From Methanohalobium sp046546175 (GTDB taxonomy: Archaea; Halobacteriota; Methanosarcinia; Methanosarcinales; Methanosarcinaceae), in the NCBI RefSeq assembly GCF_046546175.1, contig NZ_JBKGYF010000010.1, positions 1 through 34,039 on the forward strand: 34,039 nucleotides of DNA, in the 5' to 3' direction. Positions 17,013 through 25,541 of this stretch are shown here, piece by piece. The translations under genes and the position numbers were made by a program. How positions within the stretch are numbered: position 1 is the first letter of the stretch; every line of letters starts with the position of its first letter. The notes below the pieces were generated by a model that did no database searches, had not been told where the DNA came from, and was given only the letters and a program-made list of their open reading frames with translations.

Positions 17013-18260
17013 ATGCGGTTTACACGGAAACTAAAGGTTTACCCATCAGAAGAACAGAAAAATGTTCTCTGGAATCTATCCGAACAATGCCGATTATTAT
17101 ACAATCTCGCATTAAACGAAAGACTTAAAGAAGCAAAACATAATGGTAAAATCGTTACTTATCAGGAACAACAGAAACGTTTACCTGTTCTAAAGAAAAA
17201 GTATCCGCAATACTGGAATGTTCATTCTAAAGTTTTACAGATGGTTTTAATTACTGTTGATTCTGATTATAAATCCTATCAAAAACAAAAAGATAAAGGA
17301 ATGGAATATATAAAACCGCCCAAATTTAAAAGTCGGAAATATTTCACCACCCTACGGTATCAGCAAAGTGGTTTCAAAATAAATAGTGGTAAAATATCGT
17401 TATCTCACAACTATAATGATGTACCCCTTGAATTTAATAATCCTCATAATTTTAAAATCAAAAATGTTAAGCAAGTTATCTTATTTAATGATAAACCCTA
17501 CCAAGGTAAAGGCGACTACTATGTTGCAGTTACTTATGAACTTAATTTTGACAGATATTCTGACAACAAAATCTATCAAGCAATAGATCTTGGTGTAAGT
17601 AAAACTGTAACAGCTATAAATACAAAAGGAAAATTTTTCGAATCAATAACTCCCAGACCTGAAATTTACTGGGGTCCAGTTTTAGATTCATTAAGTAATA
17701 GAATTGAAAATTGTAAAGAAAATAGTAGAAAGCAAAGAAAGCTTATAAATAAATATCATAAAATAAACAGAAAGAAACATAACCAAATAAAGGATTATTT
17801 GCATAAATTATCTAAAAATATGGTAGAAAATACTAAAGCTAATACTCTGATTATTGGTGATTTAAGTATAAACAACAGCAGTTTTGAAAACAATTACCAG
17901 ACATATAAAAAGTTAATAAAAAATAACGGTTATCTTTCAAGGTTCATCGAACTATTAACCTATAAAGCAGAAATTGTGGGTAAAAAAGTAATAATAGTTG
18001 ATGAAAGCCATACTTCTAAATTGTGTTATTCATGTGGAAAACGACATGAAATGACCACCCGAGACAGAATTATGGATTGTGATTGTGGTAACTTTATTGA
18101 TAGAGATCAAAATAGTGCTATCAATATAATGTTACGTTACCTATCACAATATGCCAATTGGACAGGCTATCGAGATTTTCTCGATAATCTACGACAAACA
18201 GGTTTGCCAATGGTTAGGCATCCAGAGGTAAATACTCGTAGGAATATTGTCCAATCTTAA
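17013..18260 (+). CDS. tnpB: RNA-guided nuclease TnpB (IS200/IS605 OrfB)
   Basis: 415 residues from the ATG at 17013 (MRFTRKLKVYPSEEQ); the frame is open back to 16965 but those codons lie in a hairpin. N-terminal helix-turn-helix-like region, wedge and RuvC core: Asp192 in AIDLGVSK (RuvC-I), GDLS at 282-285 where most relatives have Glu-Asp-Leu, and DRDQNSAINI at 363-372 (RuvC-III). A zinc finger (C-x-x-C and C-D-C-G) lies between. VDESHTSKLC puts a Glu at 331, a position some TnpB groups use instead of the RuvC-II Glu. TnpB cleaves DNA guided by an RNA read from the element's 3' end. No tnpA is nearby, so the element is not autonomous. Confidence 0.88.
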   Translation: MRFTRKLKVYPSEEQKNVLWNLSEQCRLLYNLALNERLKEAKHNGKIVTYQEQQKRLPVLKKKYPQYWNVHSKVLQMVLITVDSDYKSYQKQKDKGMEYIKPPKFKSRKYFTTLRYQQSGFKINSGKISLSHNYNDVPLEFNNPHNFKIKNVKQVILFNDKPYQGKGDYYVAVTYELNFDRYSDNKIYQAIDLGVSKTVTAINTKGKFFESITPRPEIYWGPVLDSLSNRIENCKENSRKQRKLINKYHKINRKKHNQIKDYLHKLSKNMVENTKANTLIIGDLSINNSSFENNYQTYKKLIKNNGYLSRFIELLTYKAEIVGKKVIIVDESHTSKLCYSCGKRHEMTTRDRIMDCDCGNFIDRDQNSAINIMLRYLSQYANWTGYRDFLDNLRQTGLPMVRHPEVNTRRNIVQS

Positions 18261-18376
18261 ATAAATTTAATTTATATGTTACATGAAACATCAAAAATCA
18301 TCATTTTCAGGGAAAGTAGGAATCTGTCAGATTTTTATTAACTATAGACATAACTGCTAAAGTTAGTTTATTTAAT
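18261..18376. other. 3' flank of tnpB, possible element right end and guide-RNA region
   Basis: The sequence after the tnpB stop includes the 20-nt repeat at 18278-18297 also found at 2804. In TnpB elements the end of the ORF and the right-end sequence encode the omega RNA scaffold, with the guide just beyond. If the right end lies near 18297, the adjoining bases would be the guide. The boundary is not proven. Confidence 0.3.
18278..18297 (+). repeat. 20-nt direct repeat, copy next to tnpB
   Basis: GTTACATGAAACATCAAAAA, identical to 2804-2823 and starting 17 bases after the tnpB stop codon. A candidate transposon right-end sequence. Confidence 0.4.
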
Positions 18377-18520
18377 TTAAGGTTTAGGAACATTAGATAA
18401 CATATCACGTTCGGTTTCCGAGTTAATTCTTGCATAATATTGCAACGTGATAGCAGTATTCGAATGTCCTAATCCGTACGATATTATTTTTAGTGAAAGT
18501 ATATCTGTACTCTGATAACC
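18377..18520 (-). pseudogene. C-terminal remnant of a tyrosine recombinase
   Basis: The minus-strand translation reads YQSTDILSLKIISYGLGHSN then TAITLQYYARINSETERD and ends at TAA 18377-18379. This is the end of a phage-type integrase: the D-I-x-x-L-x-x-x-L-G-H-S-x-x-x-T-x-x-Y-x-x-I block containing the late active-site His and the nucleophilic Tyr. An in-frame stop lies just upstream of the block and nothing else of the enzyme is present. It differs from the intact recombinase at 20648-21814, so a second integrative element once lay here. Confidence 0.65.
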
Positions 18521-18606
18521 TTAACGATTTAACTTTTGAAGAGTTGTTCGGTGATGATACACGATATATCGATGGCCATGATATTAACAGGATAAGGAGC
18601 GTTTAA
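18493..18606 (+). CDS. Possible 37-residue ORF or gene fragment
   Basis: A plus-strand frame from GTG 18493 to TAA 18606 reads VKVYLYSDNLNDLTFEELF followed by an acidic segment and ends INRIRSV. The composition is protein-like but there is no ribosome site, and it overlaps the recombinase remnant antisense by about 28 bases. It may be the tail of a lost gene. Function unknown. Confidence 0.2.
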   Translation: MKVYLYSDNLNDLTFEELFGDDTRYIDGHDINRIRSV

Positions 18607-18635
18607 ACAAAATAATTAGAATAGATTGGGTGTCT

Positions 18636-18776
18636 TTATATTACACCCTTGTTAACTAGTTCTCTGCAAGCTAATATTACTGCTTGTTCTATTTCACTAA
18701 ATTGTTCTAATATTTCATCGTTGATTTCTGCTAACTCTTTAATTTCTTCTTTTTTCATATTAGCACTTTTATTCAT
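18636..18776 (-). CDS. Small acidic helical protein (46 aa)
   Basis: ATG at 18776 to TAA at 18636-18638. The sequence is almost all helix-forming: Lys/Glu-rich start (NMKKEEIKELAEINDE), then ILEQFSEIEQAVILACRELV and a short tail. AGAGAG lies about 9 nt upstream, an acceptable weak ribosome site; Met7 is an alternative start. It lies within the integrated-element region, about 240 bases after the helicase gene on the same strand. Such short helical proteins in elements are often regulators or accessory factors, but no family is recognised. Confidence 0.45.
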   Translation of the reverse strand: MNKSANMKKEEIKELAEINDEILEQFSEIEQAVILACRELVNKGVI

Positions 18777-19012
18777 ATTTTACAACTCTCTGAAATTTTT
18801 TAAATTATCATCCAGAGAGTATGGTTATTTCTCTTTGATGAGTCGAAATTCACTATAATTAGTAATGTATAGTACATAATAGACAAGCATAAATGACATT
18901 AAAGAAATTCCAAAAGTATAAAATTAAGAAAAAACAGTGACAGGGAAAGGAAAAATAAAGAAAATCTCTTTTATTTAATAAATGATTACATTTCTAAATA
19001 ATCTACAAAAAG

Positions 19013-20589
19013 TTAAACAACATCAAATTCTTGAAACAGCTCTGGTGGTATATATGATCCAAACCAGTAAATAGTAATATCATTTTTCAAAGGCCTTAAA
19101 CGGTGCACTGTATCGTATATATCCAACTGAAAATCATGAAATTTTTCTAAGAGACGTTTATCAGATGGCAGTCCTTTTTCGATATCATCAAAGTCTGGTA
19201 TATCATCTCTTGGATAATATGTCAAAAAATGGTTTTTATAATGATGATACCCTGCTAAATATCTCCAAACACAATTAAAACGTCGAATCCTTCATATGTA
19301 TTTATACCATGACCTGCCCCAAACCAGAAAGCATGAGACCCAAAAATATTATTCTCTCTGTTAAGCCCTTTTATATCTAACTTATTCTCAATCATATATT
19401 TATAAGTTAAAAAACACACTCTCATATTATGATTGTATTTATTGTTTTTAACCAGTTTCCATAATTTATCACTATATTCATCATAATAAGATAACATCCA
19501 ATTTTTGTATATTGTTCTATCTTTACTCATTCTGATTATTTTAGTCCCCGGGTTACTAAATTGGGTTTTATGCAAATTGATTTTAGGTTTATATTCGGGG
19601 AATATTTCTCTGAACATCCGTAATTTATGAGTAAATGTGTATCTGTTAAATGATGCACAGTTATACACGATATTCTTCCAAGATATCATTTGTTTATAGA
19701 ATATTATCCACTCCCACATAATTTCAACATTGAGGTTTCCTATTTTGTTGAAAATAAGGTTATAATATAACTCATTTACATTAATATTGCAGATGTTGTC
19801 CCACTTACCTCTGCCATCATTTAAAACAGAAATGTTATGATTATAAACGATTCTGCTAAACTTATTTGTCAATTCATAAAATTTCACATGGTCATTATCC
19901 AATATACAATCACGAACACTATTTAGAACAGCCTTATCATCCTCATTTTTAATATTGAGTTTTAAAATCTCGTTTAGGTAATCAGCTTTTAATCGGTTAG
20001 AAAAGCTGTTACTTTTTATACCTTCCTCGACGAAAATGTTGTCAAAAGAATTGAAATCAATATCTGTATAAAACAGAAAATGCAGAGGCATAAATACACA
20101 ATTAGTATACGTTTTGTTTTTGAGTTGACTGAATTGATTTCTATATGAACATCTTCCTTTGCATCGTAGTACCTTGCAAATTAAAGTAGGAGATGAATTA
20201 CCCAATTTTTTATATAGATCTACGACCCGTTTGTCACCCCTTTGCAAACGGCTGCAGCCCCTTTCAAACCCCCTGAATATCTTGGTTCTAATACCTATTC
20301 TTTCTTTAAGTTCATTTAAGAAATCATGTGATGGACCAAGTACCAAATGTCTCTCATGAGGGTTAGAATTAATGTAATCTACCATAGATTGTGTTTTCCC
20401 GTAACCTGGTTGCTCTGAATGAATTTCAAGTACTGGTTCAGAACAATCGTTGTAATCATCATTATTGTTTCTAAATTTAGAAACAATCAATTCAACGTTA
20501 GAACCAAAATTTTTGTTGTATATCTTCTTATGCTCTGTAGAATCAAGTTCATAACAACAGGAATTGATGAGTTCTGCTAATGTGTCCAA
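19013..20589 (-). pseudogene. Element-encoded helicase/ATPase with a frameshift
   Basis: The long frame (20589 to the stop at 19255-19257, 444 residues) begins MDTLAELINS. It has Walker A EQPGYGKTQS (~59-68), a Walker-B-like NIFVEEG (~184-190), and a motif-V-like GHGINTYEGFDVLIVFGD at its very end. The next 70-odd codons in another frame (19013 to about 19250, opening LAGYHHYKNHFLTYYPRDD) carry DTVHRLRPLKNDITIYWFGS, the arginine-bearing motif VI of SF2-type helicases. One base change near 19250-19262 would join them into a protein of about 520 residues. Cys112, Cys138, Cys143 and Cys147 form a possible metal or Fe-S site between Walker A and B. Typical of plasmid or virus replication proteins. 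The frameshift is either decay, error or programmed. Confidence 0.65.
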
Positions 20590-20647
20590 CCATGAACCTC
20601 AACACTCGTTTTTCAAAATAAAGATAGGGTAAAAAGTTAAAAGTTTA

Positions 20648-21814
20648 TTAACCTCTAACTTCATCTATTTTTTCCTGTACAAGTTGATTCAGTTCACTAT
20701 CAGACATCAATAACTGCATGACATCTGTAACCTTCTCTTTCTTTTCATCTATATCAATTGCACTTTTTGTATCCAGGGCTCTTCCACAGTTAGCACAAAA
20801 ACTGGATGTCGGACCATTGTTTTGTTTACATATCGGACATACAGTATTAACCAGTTGAGGACTCTTTTCCTCTTCCTTTTGAACACCATGCATCTGTAGT
20901 ATAGCATCATCAACATCATTTCCTGAAAGATGGATATAAGTTCTTGGCATTTCAGAACCATTATACCAACCAAGGTGGTCTTCCATTTGAGCTTGCGTCA
21001 AATAGTTGGCAAGCTCGGTTGCCCTGCTGTGGCGGAAAAGGTGATTATGTACACGCTTTTTTATACCTGCTCTTTTGGCAGTAGTTTTAATTAACCTTCG
21101 GAATGCATCATAACCTATTTGTTTATCGTTATTTCTTTTAGTAATATCAATCCATAAAGGAGCATCAGGGTCATCTTTCAGAGGATGCATGTTCATCCAG
21201 TAACTGAGATATGGTACACTATATATTATTCTTACACGTCTTGGACCTGTCTTTCCATCTACCATCAACTTCGCACCATAACGGTCAAAAGTCACGTCTT
21301 TGAATCTCAGATTACCTAACTCAGATATACGGAGTGCTGAATCATACAAAACCGAAATTATCGCCTCGTCCCGTGGATGGTTCGCAGCGGTAATCATTGC
21401 CTTGATATCATCAGTGCTGAGTAATTCTTCAGGCATTTTTTTGTTCATACCTTTTTTGGGAACTATCCAAGCCGTCATTTGAGGGTCAGTGCCATCATTT
21501 AACCATCTAAAAAATCTTTTAATCACGTATTTATAGTCATGTTTTGTCCAATTGCTTCTATTAGACCTTTCAATTCCGCCTACCAACAACTCGATATCGT
21601 CTTTGGTCACGTTTGTAAATTCGATACCCTGAAGCCAGTTAGAAATGATATTGAGGGTATTAACATACTTTAGAACCCGGGAAGTTTCATAACCTCTTAT
21701 AAAAAGATGGTTTTCGAACTTGAAAATGAGTTTTTTGTTATTTTCAGGGTAATCTGCTTTCTGTACTCGTTCTTCTGCCCTTTTTAGATATTTTTCATGT
21801 TTGTAAATACCCAT
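20648..21814 (-). CDS. Tyrosine recombinase with C-terminal zinc ribbon
   Basis: 388 residues from the ATG at 21814 (MGIYKHEKYLKRAEERV), preceded by GGTGGTGG; the frame is open to 21871 but the added residues look unlike the family. It has an N-terminal SAM-like core-binding domain, then the catalytic domain: Arg in ALRISELGNLRF (~163), HLFRHSRATELA (~258-270), a Trp in place of the second His in DHLGWYNGSEM, and the nucleophile in PRTYIHLSG (~290). A zinc ribbon (C-P-I-C ... C-A-N-C-G, near 325-345) follows, then an acidic helical tail. It integrates or excises DNA by strand exchange; location next to tRNA-Thr suggests that gene as its target. All catalytic residues appear intact. Confidence 0.88.
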   Translation of the reverse strand: MGIYKHEKYLKRAEERVQKADYPENNKKLIFKFENHLFIRGYETSRVLKYVNTLNIISNWLQGIEFTNVTKDDIELLVGGIERSNRSNWTKHDYKYVIKRFFRWLNDGTDPQMTAWIVPKKGMNKKMPEELLSTDDIKAMITAANHPRDEAIISVLYDSALRISELGNLRFKDVTFDRYGAKLMVDGKTGPRRVRIIYSVPYLSYWMNMHPLKDDPDAPLWIDITKRNNDKQIGYDAFRRLIKTTAKRAGIKKRVHNHLFRHSRATELANYLTQAQMEDHLGWYNGSEMPRTYIHLSGNDVDDAILQMHGVQKEEEKSPQLVNTVCPICKQNNGPTSSFCANCGRALDTKSAIDIDEKKEKVTDVMQLLMSDSELNQLVQEKIDEVRG

Positions 21815-21894
21815 GTTCCACCACCATATTTCACATAATATATATTTTTTAAGTTCTGGCTGTGGGGACATGGGGATTAGGATTCACATACTTA

Positions 21895-21966
21895 AGCCGC
21901 CGGGGGGATTCGAACCCCCGACTTGCTGATTACGAATCAGCCGCTCTGCCACTAAGCCACGGCGGC
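21895..21966 (-). tRNA. tRNA-Thr (anticodon CGT)
   Basis: A 72-nt cloverleaf on the minus strand. Acceptor stem GCCGCCG pairs with CGGCGGC; the D arm is GCTTAGTGGCAGAGC; the anticodon stem GCTGA/TCAGC encloses TTCGTAA, giving anticodon CGT (reads ACG, Thr). The T arm is GGGGG-TTCGAAT-CCCCC and the discriminator base is U. CCA is not encoded and there is no intron. The recombinase gene begins about 80 bp beyond its 3' end. Confidence 0.95.
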
Positions 21967-22021
21967 GTTTTGATATTCATCATCCCAATATCGATGTAAC
22001 AATTTAACAATTTCGCCTTAA

Positions 22022-23035
22022 TTAATTGACCTTTACATCTATACATATATTGAATTCATGGGGTGCATAAGACCTTACCACCCTTTTATTAACAACTTCG
22101 ATTTCTCTTCCATAACTTTTAGCAGTGTTTTCTATAAGTTCCAATGATGTATCAAAGAGGTCATTTTCAGGGTTTATATCATAGTAATGAATTATTCCGC
22201 CTAATTTTGTAGTTCTGACAGCTGTACCCAGAAAATCTTCTGCACTATGAGGTAAATTCATTATTACATGGTCGGCAGTGCCTGCAAATTTCAGTGCCTC
22301 AATATCAGCATCACCCTCAACAGTCACTACATTGTTCACAGAATTCAATTCAATGTTCCTGCGTAAAAATCGTATTGCTGATGGGTTTTTATCGATTGCA
22401 ATAACCTCTTTGGCTTCTGTTTTTTTCGCAACCAGAATACTGTATGGTCCCACACCAGCAAACATATCCACAACTGCATCTCCTGAACTTATCTGTGATA
22501 AAACCCTCTCACGTTCTGTTGATAATCTGGGGGTAAAATAAGCTTCTGCAATATCCACTGCATACTTGCATCCATGTTCCTTGTGAATGGTTTCGGTCCG
22601 GTTTTCACCTGCAATTACTTTCACGTTTCTGACCCTGTATTCACCACCTACCGGTGCAATCGTCCCAAGAACAGTTTTGATATTGGGATGGACTTTTAGA
22701 ATTGTGTCTGCGATTCTTGAGGATTCGGGTTCATTATCTGAATCAATAACTGCTATATCACCTACTATTTCATAATGTGGAACATAACCCAGCAAGTCCT
22801 CAAAAGTAGGTTGTTTTTCCATTAGTTCAAATTCGTAATCATCAACATTAATATCTTCTAAGATTTGTTTAAGTTGTAATAACTCCTGTATTGCTGGTTC
22901 CCTTAAAACCGGGAAATACAGGAAAACATCATCAGAAGATATTTTTGCAGATGCATCCAGTATACCCTGTTCTATAAGTATGCGCCTTATAGGTTCACCC
23001 TTTTTCTTTGGTACCTGTATCCCTTTTTGCTTCAT
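22022..23035 (-). CDS. trm5: tRNA (guanine37-N1)-methyltransferase Trm5
   Basis: A 337-residue class I SAM-dependent methyltransferase that makes m1G37 in tRNA and so prevents +1 frameshifting. N-terminal D1-like region (~1-60), RNA-binding D2 region (~70-170, with GEYRVRNVKVIAGENRTETI), then a Rossmann fold: VVDMFAGVGPYSI near 189 (SAM motif I), VIAIDKNPSAIRFLRRNIELN (motif II), and the signature NLPHSA near 260. The C-terminal VRSYAPHEFNICIDV strand is typical of archaeal Trm5. The length agrees with archaeal homologues. It lies between tRNA-Thr and the LysE-type gene, both on the same strand. Confidence 0.92.
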   Translation of the reverse strand: MKQKGIQVPKKKGEPIRRILIEQGILDASAKISSDDVFLYFPVLREPAIQELLQLKQILEDINVDDYEFELMEKQPTFEDLLGYVPHYEIVGDIAVIDSDNEPESSRIADTILKVHPNIKTVLGTIAPVGGEYRVRNVKVIAGENRTETIHKEHGCKYAVDIAEAYFTPRLSTERERVLSQISSGDAVVDMFAGVGPYSILVAKKTEAKEVIAIDKNPSAIRFLRRNIELNSVNNVVTVEGDADIEALKFAGTADHVIMNLPHSAEDFLGTAVRTTKLGGIIHYYDINPENDLFDTSLELIENTAKSYGREIEVVNKRVVRSYAPHEFNICIDVKVN

Positions 23036-23053
23036 GTTCTACCCTTATTAATC

Positions 23054-23674
23054 TTAACCTATAACAAACCATATACCGAACATAATCAGGAAAATGCCAC
23101 ACATTCTCATTATCCACTCATGTGTTTTAGCCGAAATAAGTTGTTTACCACGGCTAAAAGAAGTGGATACTGCACTATACCATCCAAGGTCTGCCATCCA
23201 GTGACCAACTACAAAAAATATAGCTCCCATAATACCTGTTTCAAACCCACGAAGCACAAGAGCACTTCCTGCTGTAAACCACCACATCCAGAAATATGGA
23301 TTTGAAGCAGATGTAATTACACCTGAAATAATTGGACTGGTTAATATATCACTTGAACTGCTGTAAGAATATGTATCATTCACAGGGCTTTTAACGGTCA
23401 TCACACCAAATACCATGAGAGCAAATCCACCTACTACAGAAATAATTGAAAATAAACTATCATTTATAATAGAACTCATCCCAACAATAATTAGCAATGT
23501 TATAATAGACTCTATCAATGCATGTCCAAGTACAATCTCTGGACCCGCAGTCCACCCTTTTTTGAACGAGTTTTCAATGGTTGCAAAAAGCATAGGACCT
23601 GGGACTATTGCACCTGTAAGCCCAACTCCCAACCCTATCAAAAACATATCAAATGTTCCCGGCATTGTATACAT
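23054..23674 (-). CDS. LysE/RhtB-family exporter
   Basis: A 206-residue protein with six hydrophobic segments (~9-30, ~42-63, ~68-88, ~112-134, ~145-166, ~186-205). The family's N-terminal signature is present: GLTGAIVPGPMLFATI followed by G-W-x-x-G-P-E-I-V-L-G-H-A. LysE-type translocators export amino acids and related small molecules by proton exchange; the substrate is unknown here. ATG at 23674 has no clear ribosome site; Met4 is an alternative. The stop lies 18 bp before the trm5 start on the same strand, so the two are probably co-transcribed. Confidence 0.85.
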   Translation of the reverse strand: MYTMPGTFDMFLIGLGVGLTGAIVPGPMLFATIENSFKKGWTAGPEIVLGHALIESIITLLIIVGMSSIINDSLFSIISVVGGFALMVFGVMTVKSPVNDTYSYSSSSDILTSPIISGVITSASNPYFWMWWFTAGSALVLRGFETGIMGAIFFVVGHWMADLGWYSAVSTSFSRGKQLISAKTHEWIMRMCGIFLIMFGIWFVIG

Positions 23675-23789
23675 ATTACAGCACAGTGGAATCTAATAAG
23701 TTGTCCTTAGTATTATAAAATCAGCGCAATCGATAAAAAAACTCAAAGGCAAATGACTTAACTTGATTTACCGTTGCCTTTGAAAAAAT

Positions 23790-24809
23790 TTAGAGAATTA
23801 TTTCAATATCCAATTCTTCAGACAGTTCTTTATATCTGTTACGTATGGTTACCTCTGTTACACCTGCTACATCGGCAACTTCACGCTGGGTTCTCCGTTC
23901 CCCGCACAGAATAGATGCGATATAGATGGCAGCAGCTGCGACCCCTGTTGGTCCTCGACCACTTGTAAGTTCCTTCTCTGAAGCCTGTCTCAGGATTTCA
24001 ACACCCTTTGACTGAACTTCACCTTTTAACTTAAGACCTGAACAGAATCGTGGGACATAGTCGATAGGTGAAGTAGGCATGAGTTTTAGTGATAGTTCCC
24101 TTGAGATGAAACGATAGGTTCTTCCAATTTCCTTTCTGCTTACCCTTGAGACTTCACCGATTTCATCCAGGGTTCTGGGTACACTGCACTGTCGGCATGC
24201 TGCATACAGAGCTGCAGCTGCAACACCTTCGATACTCCTTCCACGTATCAGGTTTTTGTCCACCGCCTTGCGGTAAACCACTGCAGCAGTCTCACGCACA
24301 GTTCGCGGTAAACCAAGAGCTGATGCCATACGGTCCAGTTCTGATAAGGCAAAAGCAAGGTTTCTTTCGGTAGCATTACTTACACGGATTCTACGCTGCC
24401 ATTTCCTTAATCTGTACAGCTGTGCTCTGTTCTTGGATGAAATCGACTTACCGTAGGAATCACGGTTTCTCCAGTCAATCATTGTGGAGAGGCCTTTATC
24501 ATGTATGGTATAGGTCATGGGTGCCCCTACTCTGGAGCGTTTCATCCGCTGGTCATGGTCAAATGCCCTCCATTCAGGACCCTCATCAACCAAATCGGTA
24601 TCAATCACAAGTCCACACTCTGAACACACCAGTTCTGCACGTTCATAGTCCTGTTCAAGGTTGCGACTACCGCATTCCGGACAATTTGTAACTGAAGATT
24701 CAGTTTCAGAAGATTTCTCCTTCTCTTTTTCCTTACGTGCTTTTATCATTTCACGTATTTTTTCACGTTCTGAGGTATCGGAATACCTGACTCTTTCTAC
24801 TTCAACCAT
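23790..24809 (-). CDS. tfb: Transcription initiation factor TFB (TFIIB)
   Basis: 339 residues. A charged N-terminal extension (~1-40, Lys/Glu-rich) precedes the zinc ribbon (Cys43, Cys46, Cys62, Cys65 in C-P-E-C-G ... C-S-E-C-G). The B-finger region follows, with E-W-R-A-F-D and R-S-R-V-G-A-P. Two cyclin-like repeats are at ~140-235 and ~240-335, the second ending in the recognition helix QREVADVAGVTEVTIRNRYK. It bridges TBP-bound TATA and the RNA polymerase. The start is set by GGTGAT a few bases upstream of the ATG. It follows gar1 by 66 bp, a gene pair conserved in many archaea. Confidence 0.95.
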   Translation of the reverse strand: MVEVERVRYSDTSEREKIREMIKARKEKEKEKSSETESSVTNCPECGSRNLEQDYERAELVCSECGLVIDTDLVDEGPEWRAFDHDQRMKRSRVGAPMTYTIHDKGLSTMIDWRNRDSYGKSISSKNRAQLYRLRKWQRRIRVSNATERNLAFALSELDRMASALGLPRTVRETAAVVYRKAVDKNLIRGRSIEGVAAAALYAACRQCSVPRTLDEIGEVSRVSRKEIGRTYRFISRELSLKLMPTSPIDYVPRFCSGLKLKGEVQSKGVEILRQASEKELTSGRGPTGVAAAAIYIASILCGERRTQREVADVAGVTEVTIRNRYKELSEELDIEIIL

Positions 24810-24875
24810 TAAACATCACCTGTATACCAGCAACACTATATTTTTGAACACCAACAACCTGCCAACATACCAACA

Positions 24876-25136
24876 TTATTTAATATACACTCTTTCATTT
24901 ACATAATTTTGTAATTCAGAATTAGTTATTTTATTGGAAACCTTGATAACCACATATGGCCGGCTGACTGGTCCAATGATATCATTTATTTTTCCTACCG
25001 GCTTGACCGCTTTATTTAAAACAACGGAATTAATTTTAGGCGCTTTTTTGAATGCATCAGTGGGTTTCAATTCATCCATTCGAACGATTATGTTGTGATT
25101 TTTTGAAAGATGTGATACTATTCCTAATTTTTTCAT
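24876..25136 (-). CDS. H/ACA RNP component Gar1
   Basis: 86 residues from the ATG at 25136 (MKKLGIVSHLSKNHNIIVR). A TTG five codons further up is in frame but disfavoured. It is a small beta-barrel protein with the Gar1 pattern: early L-G-x-V-x-H, L-N-K-A-V-K-P-V-G-K-I-N-D-I-I-G-P-V, then P-Y-V-V-I-K-V. Gar1 binds Cbf5 and helps product release in pseudouridylation of rRNA by H/ACA guide RNPs. Position directly before tfb supports the call. A TATA box about 27 nt before the ATG implies a leaderless transcript. Confidence 0.88.
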   Translation of the reverse strand: MKKLGIVSHLSKNHNIIVRMDELKPTDAFKKAPKINSVVLNKAVKPVGKINDIIGPVSRPYVVIKVSNKITNSELQNYVNERVYIK

Positions 25137-25159
25137 GTTTGATTCAAACAAGATAGATG

Positions 25160-25167
25160 TATATAAA
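25160..25167 (-). promoter_or_regulatory. TATA box for gar1-tfb
   Basis: TTTATATA on the minus strand, centred about 27 nt upstream of the gar1 ATG. With archaeal spacing, transcription would start at or next to that ATG, giving a leaderless mRNA; this agrees with the lack of a ribosome site there. Confidence 0.5.
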
Positions 25168-25541
25168 TAAATTTGTTACTATTTATAATGGCATCTTATA
25201 ATATATAAAAATATCGTAAGGGATTTAAAACTTGCTATTTATCCTATAAAAAGTTTGATTTTTTAGAGACAACATCACGAAGGTTTCAGATATAGATTTA
25301 ACTTTTACTAACAATATTAAATGTCAGTTTTTTATATAAAAGTTTCGTAAAGAGTATATAACCCAATATCGAAATACAAAAAAATATGTGTTAACAAAAA
25401 ATACAGTAATGCATTTAAAACAATAAAACCACAACCTTATATAAAATAAATAAACTATCCTAGCGAAATAACCTATAACTATTAAGTCAAATATTACGGA
25501 TTTATAGATAAAATAGAGATATTTCCCATGGAGGAAATTTG
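25168..25541. other. Divergent promoter region between gar1 and ppdK
   Basis: About 370 AT-rich bases. A TATA-like CTTATATAAA at 25436-25445 could start ppdK transcription near 25465-25470, giving a ~70-nt leader. Another box (TTTTATATAAAAG) lies near 25331. A 108-codon minus-strand frame across this region is low-complexity and overlaps the ppdK start, so I do not call it. No riboswitch-like fold is evident by eye. Confidence 0.4.

Larger units (their letters stand above)
18376..21940 (-). mobile_element. Decayed integrative element in the 3' end of tRNA-Thr
   Basis: Intact recombinase gene immediately 3' of a tRNA gene, followed on the same strand by a replication-type helicase and small ORFs, then a foreign integrase stump. 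This is the layout of archaeal plasmid or provirus integrations. One attachment site should be the tRNA 3' half (about 21895-21940). I found no second copy of that sequence in the window, so the distal end is lost, diverged or outside; the left limit given is only where element-like sequence ends. Confidence 0.5.

Noticed and set aside
18440..18465. TATTCGAATGTCC as a degenerate tRNA-type att site
   Set aside because: It shares only ATTCGAA with the tRNA T-loop and is explained by the recombinase GHSNT coding sequence.
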